DNA of 64,000 bases from Rhodospirillales bacterium BBD 1991-14 (GTDB taxonomy: Bacteria > Pseudomonadota > Alphaproteobacteria > Kiloniellales > Kiloniellaceae), in assembly GCA_001657395.1 (NCBI GenBank), contig LYSY01000001.1:1-64000 (forward strand), given 5' to 3'. Below are positions 27,172-35,745 of the stretch, one piece after another. The first letter of the stretch is position 1. Every line of letters begins with the position of its first letter. The position numbers were made by a program, and so were the translations under genes. A model generated the notes under the pieces. The model saw only the letters and a list, made by a program, of their open reading frames with translations, was not told the DNA's origin and made no database searches.

Positions 27172-28641
27172 TCAGATGCGGCCTCCTGCCTGGAGATATC
27201 TGGCTCGCCCGCTCGTGACGACCTGCAGAGACTGGTGGTAGTTTCCATTGGAAACCTCGTAGACTTGCCGATGAGACTCTGCCGCGGGTTCAGAAAGGGC
27301 CTGGCCGATCATCTCGGTGCCGGCTTCGACTCCAAGGATCGCCAAAACCGTTGGGGCGATGTCGATGATCCCGGCCGCCCGGCCATCCTCCACGCCGGCA
27401 GTAAAGCCCGGCCCCTGTACAATGAGTGTATGGCAGAGTTCGGCACGGCTGAGGCCGCCGTGCATGGTCCTGCGCGGTGGTGTACGCCCGCCGATGGAAG
27501 GCCCTACTCCGGTCAGGCCGACCGCCGTCAGATCGTCGCGGACCATTGTTGTGAACAGCAACTCGGCCTGGCGCGGATGGGCTGTGCCCGCGATTTCCAG
27601 GGAGAGCGTGCCGGGGATCATTCCCTCGGCGGAGCCATTCTCGCCGTTGGAGAAAAGGCCGCCGATGTAGTCCTGTTCCTGGAGCCAGGCTGCCACCGCT
27701 TTCAGGCGGCCCGGGTCATCATCGCGGACCGAGATGGCACCGTAGGTCCAGCCGGTGACGGCCAGGGGATCCTTGCCGAGATCGCCATGGATCATGTGGC
27801 GGCAGGCATGCCCGTGTCCGGACAGAAGATCGTAAAGCTCGATCTCCTCAGAAACCGTGGCATGGCCATGATCGGACGTGAGAACCAGGGTATAGGCGTC
27901 CCGGTCCGGCTGTGCGTCGAGCCAATCGAGCACGCGCCCGACCGCGGCGTCGGCCGCGGTGAGAGCCGCATCGCTGTCTTCGGAGGCGAAGCCGCGGAAA
28001 TGCCAGGTTTTGTCCGGTTCATTGAGCCAGAGCACCGCCAAGCGCGGGCGGATCTGGTCCAGCACGTGGTCAACGAAAACCCTGGCGGCGTAGTGCGTCG
28101 ACGCGACGTCGGGGATCGTCCGCTCGGGCAGTGGGCCGAAACGTTCCACGACCTCTACCAGTTCCGGTGGCTGTTGCGCTTCGCCCGCAGCGGAAAGGGC
28201 GCAGACCCAATGGTCCTGCTCGGCCGCGCGGGGGACGAGCAGATGTGCCGAGGCAGCTCCGCCGGCGTGCACCATGGCCATGCTCAACCCCGCATCGGCC
28301 AGGCGGTCCGCGAAGGTTTCGACACAGACGAGGGGCGTTTTGGATCTTTCCTCGAAAGCTCGGATCGTGGCCATGCTGTCGAAGTCGATGACCCGTTCCC
28401 GGTTGGCTTCCGGCACATAGAAGGCATTGCCGACCACCCCGTGGCGCGCGGGTGTTGCGCCGGTTGAGAGCGAAGCGGTGGCCGTCCGTGTCATCGAGGG
28501 AAAAACCGTCCGCGCGTTGGAAAAGAGGCAGCCGCGCTCTCTGAGGGCTTGGAGGCCGGGCGTGCGCTGCGGATCGATGCTGTCGGGTCTCAGCCCGTCG
28601 AGGATCAAAAGGACAACCCGGGATTCCGGTTCAGTCGACAT
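27172..28641 (-). CDS. Alkaline-phosphatase-superfamily phosphodiesterase (NPP-type)
   Basis: 489 aa with an ATG preceded by GAAGGA. The N-terminal LLILDGLRPDSID provides the first metal Asp. The TVFPSMTRTATASLSTG segment supplies the nucleophile Thr/Ser of type I phosphodiesterase/nucleotide pyrophosphatases. Later segments, LTSDHGHATV and HGGLSRAELCHTL, carry the remaining Asp/His metal ligands. There is no signal peptide, so hydrolysis is likely cytoplasmic. It is the distal gene after a Dpp/Opp-type importer, in the same direction, 58 bp from the last permease. It could be a phosphodiesterase, phosphonoacetate-hydrolase-like enzyme or sulfatase relative; the substrate is not determinable here. 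Confidence 0.82.
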   Translation of the reverse strand: MSTEPESRVVLLILDGLRPDSIDPQRTPGLQALRERGCLFSNARTVFPSMTRTATASLSTGATPARHGVVGNAFYVPEANRERVIDFDSMATIRAFEERSKTPLVCVETFADRLADAGLSMAMVHAGGAASAHLLVPRAAEQDHWVCALSAAGEAQQPPELVEVVERFGPLPERTIPDVASTHYAARVFVDHVLDQIRPRLAVLWLNEPDKTWHFRGFASEDSDAALTAADAAVGRVLDWLDAQPDRDAYTLVLTSDHGHATVSEEIELYDLLSGHGHACRHMIHGDLGKDPLAVTGWTYGAISVRDDDPGRLKAVAAWLQEQDYIGGLFSNGENGSAEGMIPGTLSLEIAGTAHPRQAELLFTTMVRDDLTAVGLTGVGPSIGGRTPPRRTMHGGLSRAELCHTLIVQGPGFTAGVEDGRAAGIIDIAPTVLAILGVEAGTEMIGQALSEPAAESHRQVYEVSNGNYHQSLQVVTSGRARYLQAGGRI

Positions 28642-28699
28642 GGTCGGTTTTCCTTCGTCTAGTGAGCAGGCAGTGGTGGAGTCGCCAAAGATATGATCT

Positions 28700-29584
28700 T
28701 CATGAAAGCGTGGGGTCGAGATGGTCCCGCAGCCAGTCGCCGACCAGCGAGATCGACAGCGTCGTCAGCACAATGACGATCGATGGCAAGAGCAGGATCC
28801 ACGGCGCGGACTGCAGATAGCTGCGCCCGTAGCCCACCATGTTGCCCAGGCTGGTCTCCGGTGGCTGGATGCCGATGCCGAGAAAGGAGAGCGCGCTTTC
28901 CAGCAGGATGACGCCAGGGACATTCAGGGTCATGGCCACGATAATCGTTGCCGCGATGTTGGGCAGTATGTGCCGGAAGTAGATCCGCCACGGGGAGGCG
29001 CCGATATCGCGGACCGCCTTGGCGTAGCCTTGTTCCGTTGCCGAGATCGCCAGGCCCCGGGCGATCCGGGTAACGGTCTCCCAGCCATTGAACCCAAGCA
29101 GCACAACAAAAAGCGCCAGCGAGTTACCGAAGAACGCCAGCACTGCGATCGCGATGATCATAAACGGCATTGCGAGCTGCGCATCCACAAGGATGAGAAT
29201 GATCTCCTCGGTCAATCCCCGGAAGTAGGCTGCGGCAAAGCCCAGGAGCACCCCGATCGATGTCGAGATCAGCGTGGCGATGACTGCGATGACAATGGAA
29301 ATGCGGATCGAGATGAGGAGGCGGGAGAGCAGGTCGCGCCCGAGCTCGTCGGTGCCCAGTGGATGATCCCAGGTGCCGCCGAAGAACACCGGCGGCTGCA
29401 GGCGGGCCAGAACGTCGGCGCGCATGTAGTCGTAGGGCGCGAGCAATGGCGCGCTCAGCGCCAGAAAGAGCATGGCGCCGATCCACGCCAGCGCGGCGAG
29501 CATCGAGGGCGGAAAGGCCTCGAAGAACGCAGCCCGGCTGTCCTTGAGTTCGATCCGGCTGCCGCTTGTCTCGGAACTCGCCAT
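28700..29584 (-). CDS. ABC peptide-type permease (DppC/OppC family)
   Basis: 294 aa from the ATG at 29584. A longer open frame exists upstream but runs through the dppB-like gene in another frame. It has an N-terminal OppC-type segment and the DppC core HPLGTDELGRDLLSRLL. The binding-protein-dependent transport domain contains the EAA loop region (GASPWRIYFRHILPN), and the C-terminus is conserved (SLVGDWLRDHLDP). It lies 2 nt downstream of the partner permease. Confidence 0.92.
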   Translation of the reverse strand: MASSETSGSRIELKDSRAAFFEAFPPSMLAALAWIGAMLFLALSAPLLAPYDYMRADVLARLQPPVFFGGTWDHPLGTDELGRDLLSRLLISIRISIVIAVIATLISTSIGVLLGFAAAYFRGLTEEIILILVDAQLAMPFMIIAIAVLAFFGNSLALFVVLLGFNGWETVTRIARGLAISATEQGYAKAVRDIGASPWRIYFRHILPNIAATIIVAMTLNVPGVILLESALSFLGIGIQPPETSLGNMVGYGRSYLQSAPWILLLPSIVIVLTTLSISLVGDWLRDHLDPTLS

Positions 29585-29586
29585 GC

Positions 29587-30522
29587 TCAACCTCCTTCCT
29601 CGCGCCCCCGCTTCAAGCGCGGATCGATGAAGCCGTAGAGCACGTCGACGGCCAGGTTCGCGGCCACCATGGAGAACCCGATCAGCAGCAAGATCACCTG
29701 TACGACCGCCAGGTCGCGTCCGTTGACCGCGTTGACGAGGAGCGAGCCCACGCCGGGCCAGGAGAAGACGGTTTCCACCACCACGGCGCCCGCGACCAGG
29801 GAGCCGATCATGAAACCGATCACCGTGACGATGGGAATTGCTGCGTTGGGGAAGACATGCTCGGAGACGACGCGGTGCCAGAGCACGCCCTTGGCAGAAG
29901 CTGTCCGGACATAGGGTTGGCCCATGACCTCGATCATGGCGGAGCGGGTGTAGCGGGCGATCACCGCCGCACCGCTCAAGCCGAGGGTGAGGACCGGAAG
30001 TATATAGTGAGCCAGGGTCGAGGATCCGCCGGAAGGCAAAAGGCGGAACTGCACGGCAAAGAGCAGCGCCAGGACAAGGCCGAGGACGAAATTGGGGACC
30101 GTGAAGCCAAAGACTGAGACGCCCATGATCAGCCGGTCGACGAGGGTGTTGCGGTATAGTGCGGCGAGAACGCCGGCGGCCAGGCCCAGCAGCAGTTTGA
30201 CGAAAAGCGCCGGCACCATGATCGCCAGGGTCATGGGGATGCGGTCCAGCACGGCCTCGGTGGCTGGTCGGCTCTCGCGGATCGAATTGCCGAGATCTCC
30301 GCGGGCGACGTTCTGAACATAGCGGGCATACTGAATCCAGATCGGCTGGTCGAGGCCCCAGGCCTTGCGGAAGGCCTCGACGACCTCCGGCGGCGTGTCG
30401 TTGGGGTCGAAGAAACGTTCCGCCGGGTCGCCGGAAAGCCGCAGAACGACAAAAGCGAAGGTGACGATCAGGGTCACGGTGATCAATGCGCGGCCGAGGC
30501 GGGCGAGGATCCAGAAGATCAT
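29587..30522 (-). CDS. ABC peptide-type permease (DppB/OppB family)
   Basis: 311 aa. The ATG at 30522 sits 5 nt after the stop of the upstream ATPase and gives the usual DppB N-terminus (one helix, then a periplasmic loop with GLDQPIWIQYARY and GDLGNSI). Six helices and the DppB signature (VRTASAKGVLWHRVVSEHVFPNA) are present. The extension to 30612 lies inside the upstream gene and is not needed. Confidence 0.92.
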   Translation of the reverse strand: MIFWILARLGRALITVTLIVTFAFVVLRLSGDPAERFFDPNDTPPEVVEAFRKAWGLDQPIWIQYARYVQNVARGDLGNSIRESRPATEAVLDRIPMTLAIMVPALFVKLLLGLAAGVLAALYRNTLVDRLIMGVSVFGFTVPNFVLGLVLALLFAVQFRLLPSGGSSTLAHYILPVLTLGLSGAAVIARYTRSAMIEVMGQPYVRTASAKGVLWHRVVSEHVFPNAAIPIVTVIGFMIGSLVAGAVVVETVFSWPGVGSLLVNAVNGRDLAVVQVILLLIGFSMVAANLAVDVLYGFIDPRLKRGREEGG

Positions 30523-30527
30523 TGCGC

Positions 30528-31505
30528 TTACTGCCCCCAAGGCGGGTGAACGAGGTGGCAGGCAACGCTGCGCGCTCCTTTGGGCAGGAGCGTCGGGCGC
30601 AGGGTCTTGCATTCGGCCCGGGCTGCGGGACAGCGCTTGTGGAACGCGCAGCCGGCAGGAACATCGGCAGGATTTGGCGGATCCCCTTCGAGCAGGATGC
30701 GCTTGCGACCGCGGTGCCGGGGGTCCGGTATGGCCGAAACCAGCGCCTGGGTGTAGGGATGGGCGGGCCTATGGAAGACATCTTCCGGCGCGCCGGTCTC
30801 AACGATGCGCCCCAGGTACATGACCGCTACGCGGTCGGCGACCTGTCGCACCACCTTCAGGTCATGGCTGATGAAGAGTGATGTGAAGCCGGTCTTCCGC
30901 CGAAGATTCTGGAAGAGGTTCAGAACCTGCGCCTGCACGCTGACATCGAGCGCCGAGACGGGCTCGTCACAGACCAAAAGCGCGGGTTCGAGAACCAGGG
31001 CCCGGGCGATAACCACGCGCTGGCGTTGGCCGCCGGAAAGCTCGTGCGGATAGCGCTCCGCCATCGTGCGGGACAGGCCCACATGCTCCAACGCTTCGTC
31101 AACCCGGGCTGCGCGTTGTGCAGGGCTGAGGTTGTCCGCATGAACGACGAGCGGCTCCTCGATCTGGTGCCTGGCGGTAAGGCGCCGGTCCAGGGCGCTG
31201 AGCGGATCCTGGTAAATCATCTGGATACGGCGGCGCATCCGGCGCCAATCTGCGTCAATCCGCGCCGAGACTGGGTGTCCGCCAAAACGGACTTTCCCGG
31301 CCGAGGGGGGAATGAGGCCGAGAACCAGCCTCGCTGTTGTCGACTTTCCGCAGCCCGATTCACCCACAAGGCCCAGGATCTGCCCGGCGGGGACAGTGAA
31401 GCTGACATCGTCGACGGCCCGCAGTGTGGCGCTGCGTCCCCAGAGTCCGCGCCTGGGGAGGCGGAACTCGCGGGTCAAGCCCTCTACCACAAGGTCGCCG
31501 CTCAC
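30528..31505 (-). CDS. ABC peptide-type ATPase (DppF/OppF family)
   Basis: About 325 aa from a GTG at 31505 that overlaps the previous stop as GTGA and has GGGAGG seven bases upstream; an ATG at 31520 is less well placed. Walker A is GESGCGKST, the signature LSGGQRQR, Walker B LLVCDEPVSALD. The C-terminal oligopeptide domain has the Cys pattern typical of the family (CAFHKRCPAARAECK), which can hold an iron-sulfur cluster in OppD/DppF proteins. It works with the DppD-type ATPase encoded just upstream. Confidence 0.92.
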   Translation of the reverse strand: MSGDLVVEGLTREFRLPRRGLWGRSATLRAVDDVSFTVPAGQILGLVGESGCGKSTTARLVLGLIPPSAGKVRFGGHPVSARIDADWRRMRRRIQMIYQDPLSALDRRLTARHQIEEPLVVHADNLSPAQRAARVDEALEHVGLSRTMAERYPHELSGGQRQRVVIARALVLEPALLVCDEPVSALDVSVQAQVLNLFQNLRRKTGFTSLFISHDLKVVRQVADRVAVMYLGRIVETGAPEDVFHRPAHPYTQALVSAIPDPRHRGRKRILLEGDPPNPADVPAGCAFHKRCPAARAECKTLRPTLLPKGARSVACHLVHPPWGQ

Positions 31506-32497
31506 TCGGCTACCTCCCAACGTGCTTGAGCCGCCCTTATGCAGGCGACCGACTGTCCGGGGCCGAGCGATGCCAGCGGTGGGACGGCTTGCTCACACGC
31601 GGCGGTGGCCAGCGTGCAACGCGGTGCAAATGTGCATCCCTGCGGCAGCTGACCCGGCTGCGGCACGCTGCCGGGTATGGCTTTGAGCGGCTTGCGGGGT
31701 CCGTGCAGCGACGGCAAGGCGTCGATCAGTCCGCGTGTATAGGGATGCGCCGGGCGTTCGAAGATGTCGGTGACTGATGCGCTCTCCACTGCGCGGCCGC
31801 AGTACATGACCATAACCCGCTCAGCGATCTCTGAGACGACACCCAAGTCATGAGAAATCAGGACGAGCGCCATCCCTTCCTCGGCCCTGATCTCGGCTAT
31901 CAGATCCAGGATCTGCGCCTGGATCGTGACGTCGAGCGCGGTGGTGGGTTCGTCGGCAATGAGCACGTCGGGTTCGCCCGCGAGGGCCATGGCGATCATG
32001 ACACGCTGGTTCATGCCGCCGGAGAGTTCGTGAGGATATTCATTGAGGCGCCGGCCGGCGTTTCCAATTCCGACACGGTCCAGCAGACGCCGCATTTCGG
32101 CTTGCGCGGAAGATCCCTCCAAGCCGCGGTGACGCTTCAGCGCCTCACCGATTTGCCGGCCGATGGAATGGACCGGGTTGAGCGCGCTAGAAGGATCCTG
32201 GAAAATCATCGCAATGCGCCCGCCACGAATGCGCGAGAGGATGCCTTCGGCGCTGCCCAGCAGTTCGTCGCGACCGAAGCGGACAGAACCAGCAACTCTT
32301 GCGCGCCGGCCGAGAAGGCCAAGGGCCGCCAGCCAGGTTATGGACTTTCCGCAGCCGCTCTCGCCGACGATCCCAAGGGCTTCATTGGCCGAAAGCGCGA
32401 TGTCGAGGCCATGCAGTGCGCGCGTCAAGCTGCGCCCGTCATCGAAGTCGACGGTGAGGTTGGAAATCTCCAGGATTGCTTCGGACATGGGCGGCAC
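31502..32497 (-). CDS. ABC peptide-type ATPase (DppD/OppD family)
   Basis: 331 aa from a GTG at 32497, or 328 aa from the ATG at 32488; neither has a clear ribosome-binding site. Walker A is GESGCGKS followed by Ile instead of Thr, Walker B is [12 protein letters not shown], and the C-terminal Cys motif is [14 protein letters not shown]. The signature reads LSGGMNQR, with Met-Asn where Gln-Arg is usual, a small deviation also seen in some DppD proteins. The downstream ATPase overlaps its stop codon. Confidence 0.9.
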   Translation of the reverse strand: MPPMSEAILEISNLTVDFDDGRSLTRALHGLDIALSANEALGIVGESGCGKSITWLAALGLLGRRARVAGSVRFGRDELLGSAEGILSRIRGGRIAMIFQDPSSALNPVHSIGRQIGEALKRHRGLEGSSAQAEMRRLLDRVGIGNAGRRLNEYPHELSGGMNQRVMIAMALAGEPDVLIADEPTTALDVTIQAQILDLIAEIRAEEGMALVLISHDLGVVSEIAERVMVMYCGRAVESASVTDIFERPAHPYTRGLIDALPSLHGPRKPLKAIPGSVPQPGQLPQGCTFAPRCTLATAACEQAVPPLASLGPGQSVACIRAAQARWEVAE

Positions 32498-32519
32498 AGG
32501 GCGCCGTTTCCGGCGCCCT
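32498..32519 (-). terminator. Intercistronic hairpin after the solute-binding protein gene
   Basis: A perfect 8-bp inverted repeat AGGGCGCC-GTTTCC-GGCGCCCT lies between the binding-protein stop and the ATPase start. It has no T-run. Such hairpins commonly stabilise or partly terminate binding-protein mRNA so that less of the transporter than of the binding protein is made. Confidence 0.6.
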
Positions 32520-32530
32520 GCCTTGCCTTC

Positions 32531-34165
32531 TCAGTCGGCCAGCTTGGCGAATTGACCGGGACCAAAGGGCATCGCGAAGATGCTGGAAGGCTGCCACTCG
32601 ATCTTGTCGCTTTTGCCGAAGATGATGGCGTTCTGGTGAAGCACCAGCATCGCCGGATCTTCCACCAGAATGATGTCCATCATGCGCTTCATCGCAGTTC
32701 TGATCTCGGAAGCTTCGGTGGACTCGTTCAGGGTGCCGCACAGCTTATCGAACTCGTCATTCTGCCAGCGACCGCCATCGGGGTTGTTGTTGAGATTGTA
32801 GGCGCCGCCCGGGCAATTGGATGCCATGATGGCGATGGGGTGGGCGTAGTGCGCCGTATTCGACAGCATGTTCATGTGCCGCTGCGGTGTTTTGCGGTGC
32901 GCGCCGTCCTTGATCTCGTAGTTGATGTTGAACCCGATATCCTGCATGGTCTGCAGCACATACTGTCCGACGGTCAGTTCGTTCGGATAGTAATCGTTGA
33001 AGGAGTAGAAGTTGATTGGCTCGCCACCGTATCCGGCTTCGGCGAGCAGGGTTTTCGCGCGCTCCGGATCGAACTTCGGAGACTCATAGCCTTCGACGAA
33101 CATCTCACCGAAAGTCGGCATCTGAAAGCCCGGCGCTTCCTTGGTCTGTCCGGACCAGAGCACCTTCACGATGGTCTCGTAGTCGATCGAGTGGGCGAGG
33201 GCCTGGCGGACTTTCAGGTTCTGCAGCGGGCTCTCGTTGGCGACATCGAAAGCGATCATCCGGACGTTGACGACGGGGCCGCCCACGGCCGCGAAGCCTT
33301 CCGCCTCCCGCACCAGCCTCACCTGATCCGGATTGACGTCGGAGACAATGTCGTATTCTCCCGAAAGCAGACCGTTCACGCGGCTGGCGCTTTCCGGTAC
33401 AACCCTGAAGGTCAGGCTCTCGATCGGCGGGTGGCCGCGGTAGTACTCGTCATGGGCGACGAGGACGATCTCGTTACCCGGATCAAAGCGCTCCACCTTG
33501 TAGGGGCCGGCACCTACCGGATTGCCGACATAGTCGTTCCAGTCTGCGGCTTCGTAGAAGGCACGTTTGGACGAGATGTTGGCGTAGTTCAGGCGGGCCA
33601 GCCGCCGCTCCGTCGCCAGGTTCTCGTTTTTCAGGATGAAACGGACGGTCATGTCGTCCACCTTTTCCACTCGTTCGAGTGATGGCAGTGCATCGCTGCG
33701 CCGTGCGGCAACGACAGCCGGCGGCACGATGCCAGTCGTGCCGTCGGCGCGGGTGTAGGTGGATTGCCCGGCCTCGCGCGCTGCGGTCTGTTCCGGAAGA
33801 AGGCCAAAGCGCTCGTCCGAGAAGGTGAAGACCACGTCGTCTGCTGTCATCACGTCGCCGTTGTGGAAGACCACGCCTTCGCGAAGCTTGAACTCGATGA
33901 CGGTCGGCGTCGCATAACGCCACTCGGTTGCCAGTCCCGGCATCAGCGGCAGGTCGGGGTCGGTCAGATCGAGTGCGATGAGCTGCTCCCAGATGGAATT
34001 GAGGAACTTGCGGCCGGCCGTTCCGTTGTTCTCGATGGAGTCCAGAGAGTGCGTCTGAGATCCCATGCTTTGAAGTGCAACCGCAATATCCGGTCTTTCC
34101 TGGGCGCTGACGGACGAAACACTTACAAGCAGGACTGTAGCGACTGAAAGTGTGTGACGAATCAT
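32531..34165 (-). CDS. ABC importer solute-binding protein (DppA/OppA, family 5)
   Basis: 544 aa from the ATG at 34165, which has GAGG upstream; the frame open to 34264 is an artefact. The Sec signal spans residues 1-22 and ends VSA-QE. Family 5 landmarks follow: LREGVVFHNGDVMTADDVVFTF, VGAGPYKVERFDPGNEI and LKVRQALAHSID. It captures a peptide or peptide-like ligand in the periplasm. Since it sits between a DeoR regulator and an NPP-type phosphodiesterase, the ligand may not be a simple peptide (inference). Confidence 0.9.
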   Translation of the reverse strand: MIRHTLSVATVLLVSVSSVSAQERPDIAVALQSMGSQTHSLDSIENNGTAGRKFLNSIWEQLIALDLTDPDLPLMPGLATEWRYATPTVIEFKLREGVVFHNGDVMTADDVVFTFSDERFGLLPEQTAAREAGQSTYTRADGTTGIVPPAVVAARRSDALPSLERVEKVDDMTVRFILKNENLATERRLARLNYANISSKRAFYEAADWNDYVGNPVGAGPYKVERFDPGNEIVLVAHDEYYRGHPPIESLTFRVVPESASRVNGLLSGEYDIVSDVNPDQVRLVREAEGFAAVGGPVVNVRMIAFDVANESPLQNLKVRQALAHSIDYETIVKVLWSGQTKEAPGFQMPTFGEMFVEGYESPKFDPERAKTLLAEAGYGGEPINFYSFNDYYPNELTVGQYVLQTMQDIGFNINYEIKDGAHRKTPQRHMNMLSNTAHYAHPIAIMASNCPGGAYNLNNNPDGGRWQNDEFDKLCGTLNESTEASEIRTAMKRMMDIILVEDPAMLVLHQNAIIFGKSDKIEWQPSSIFAMPFGPGQFAKLAD

Positions 34166-34270
34166 GAGCTGTTTTCCTCGCGATGATTGCTGCTTCAAAG
34201 AACCGAAAGAGTAGTGGGGCAGGGTTGCGTCACTTCTCCGGCACGGTCCGCGTAGCTGTTCCATGTTGTC

Positions 34271-35089
34271 TCACCTGGCTTGACGGTCTTGCGCGAAGGG
34301 CGTTCGTTTCCGTCCCGGGTGCTTTTCAGGCCAGAGAGTTTCGACCTGTTCTTCCTGGAACCGGCGCAGGTAGTGAGTGTCCGGCGCTTGATCGGTAATC
34401 ACAGTCCCCAGGTCACTGAGGGGCAGCGTTCGGAAGGTTGCCGGGCGTCCGAACTTTTCAGCCGTGGCAAGGAATATGCAACGTCTGCTGCGCTCTCTCA
34501 GCTTGCGCTTGAGATGGAAATTGTGCTCCGTTGAATCGACCGTACCGAAGTCATCGGTAAGACCGAAGGCTCCGATGATGGAGAGATCAAAATCCCTGCA
34601 ATCGATGGCCGCCAGAACCGACGGTCCAGTGATGATGCCGTCGTCATAGCTGTAGCGCCCGCCGGCAACCGTAACGTCATGGCGGCCGGGCGCACCCAGA
34701 ACCTCTGCGATTTTCGGCATATGGGTCATAACGCTGACACACGGACCAACCGCCAGTTCGCGTGCCACGGCAAGGCAGGTGCTTCCGCTGGACAGGTAGA
34801 TGCACTGGTCTTTTGATACAAAGCGGGTCACGAGGCGCGCGATTGCCCGCTTGCCGGCGGCGCCTTGAGCCTCGCGCTCCTCCAGTGGAGGAATGTCCTG
34901 GCCGACCGGTATCGCGCCGCCGAAGACGCGCTTGACGCTGCCATCCTTCTCCAAAACCTTCAGGTCGCGGCGAACTGTCTCGGTCGTGACACCGAAACGT
35001 TCGGCAAGTTCTGCGACACTTAGATCGCGGCCGGCATTGATCCATGACGAGATCTGGCGGTGTCGCGTGGCGGCGGGTGTTGTGGCCAT
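34271..35089 (-). CDS. DeoR-family transcriptional regulator
   Basis: 272 aa. An N-terminal DeoR helix-turn-helix (LSVAELAERFGVTTETVRRDLKVLEKDGSVKRVFGG) is followed by a DeoRC sensor domain with the phosphosugar-binding pattern (YLSSGSTCLAVARELA, then DLSIIGAFGLTDDFG). Members respond to phosphorylated sugars. It is 105 bp upstream of the binding-protein gene in the same direction and is probably the local repressor of the Dpp-type importer and the phosphodiesterase. Confidence 0.9.
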   Translation of the reverse strand: MATTPAATRHRQISSWINAGRDLSVAELAERFGVTTETVRRDLKVLEKDGSVKRVFGGAIPVGQDIPPLEEREAQGAAGKRAIARLVTRFVSKDQCIYLSSGSTCLAVARELAVGPCVSVMTHMPKIAEVLGAPGRHDVTVAGGRYSYDDGIITGPSVLAAIDCRDFDLSIIGAFGLTDDFGTVDSTEHNFHLKRKLRERSRRCIFLATAEKFGRPATFRTLPLSDLGTVITDQAPDTHYLRRFQEEQVETLWPEKHPGRKRTPFAQDRQAR

Positions 35090-35139
35090 GGCTCGGTCCC
35101 GAGATGCGTGTTACCTCGCAGATCGTTGCGGACAGGCAT

Positions 35140-35185
35140 GACAGTGATGTTGCAATATGTTGTAGATTTTGTTTTTTGTGGGTTT
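35140..35185 (-). promoter_or_regulatory. AT-rich candidate promoter of the deoR-led operon
   Basis: An unusually A/T-rich stretch upstream of the DeoR start, with a partial repeat TGTTGCAATATGTTGTA followed by a T-run on the plus strand. On the minus strand this gives A-rich DNA suitable for a promoter and for DeoR binding. Exact -35/-10 elements cannot be assigned. Confidence 0.35.
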
Positions 35186-35202
35186 CACTGCCCGAGAAAC
35201 TG

Positions 35203-35600
35203 TCGAATGCCAAGACCAGCACGAATGCGTCGCTGCTGCGAAATCGCAGCCCGCACTTTGATGCGCATTCGGAGCAGGCTGTTGGCCATCACCCGGCAGC
35301 TTGAGAAGTGTTTTCTGAACCGGTGCTCCAACTAAACAGCTACAGCAATCGAGTGTCGGTCTCCGTGGTTGCGGGCCCCCGCAACCAAACGCAAAGAAGC
35401 CGCCCCAAGGGCGGCTTTCTTGCGTTTCGGGCTGAAGGGTCAGTATCTGAGCCTACGCCCATGACGGCTAGAGCCGCGAGCAAAGCGAGCGCGAATAACT
35501 TGAAGGCTGAGACCGTATAGAAAAAGCTTCAGTGGAGCCTTTCTAGGTCGAAGGGCGAGCACGGCCGAACAGCCCGCGCGCAGACTGCGCAAGGGTCCAA
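35203..35600. repeat. Dispersed structured intergenic element, copy E2 (longest)
   Basis: It begins with the stem TCGAATGC (35203-35210) / GCATTCGG (35265-35272). An internal hairpin GCTGCG-AAAT-CGCAGC (35235-35250) follows, then GCAGGCTGTTGG and the 10-bp hairpin TGGTTGCGGG / CCCGCAACCA (35366-35387). A terminator comes next (35387-35427), and a tail carries further hairpins up to a GCGCAG/CTGCGC stem near 35580. Parts match E1, E3 and E4. The rest of the gap to 35745 shows no credible gene. Confidence 0.75.
35387..35427. terminator. Bidirectional-looking terminator inside element E2
   Basis: A 19-nt arm AAACGCAAAGAAGCCGCCC pairs, with a two-base irregularity, to GGGCGGCTTTCTTGCGTTT around a CAA loop. 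The G/C core and A/T feet fit a Rho-independent terminator readable on both strands. A near copy is at 45.15 kb. Confidence 0.75.
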
Positions 35601-35745
35601 TCCTACCTTCCGAAGCCCTGGCGTAGGGGGATCCTGACAACGAAACCAATCCAGCACAGCCCCGGCCCAACGCGGGGCCTCCGTGCGCCGAGGAAAAGGC
35701 CAAATGGGCCGCCAAGTCACCGCTGATCTCGCCTGCCGGTGAGAC

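Noticed and set aside
26890-28467. A 525-codon plus-strand open frame
   Set aside because: It is antisense to the NPP-type phosphodiesterase, which has clear metal-binding motifs on the minus strand.
28700-30802. A single 700-aa protein spanning the two permease genes
   Set aside because: Only the last 294 residues (from 29584) match a DppC permease. The upstream part is an out-of-frame reading of the DppB gene. The same reasoning limits the frame 50456-52066 to 50456-51346.
31850-33682. A 610-codon plus-strand open frame across two transporter genes
   Set aside because: It runs antisense through a Dpp-type ATPase and a family 5 binding protein, both with full family motifs.
35272-35332. 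A tRNA gene within element E2 (GGAGCA...TGCTCCA)
   Set aside because: The ends pair over six bases but the span is only about 60 nt, with no T-loop consensus and no anticodon stem. It may be part of the element's structure, not a functional tRNA.
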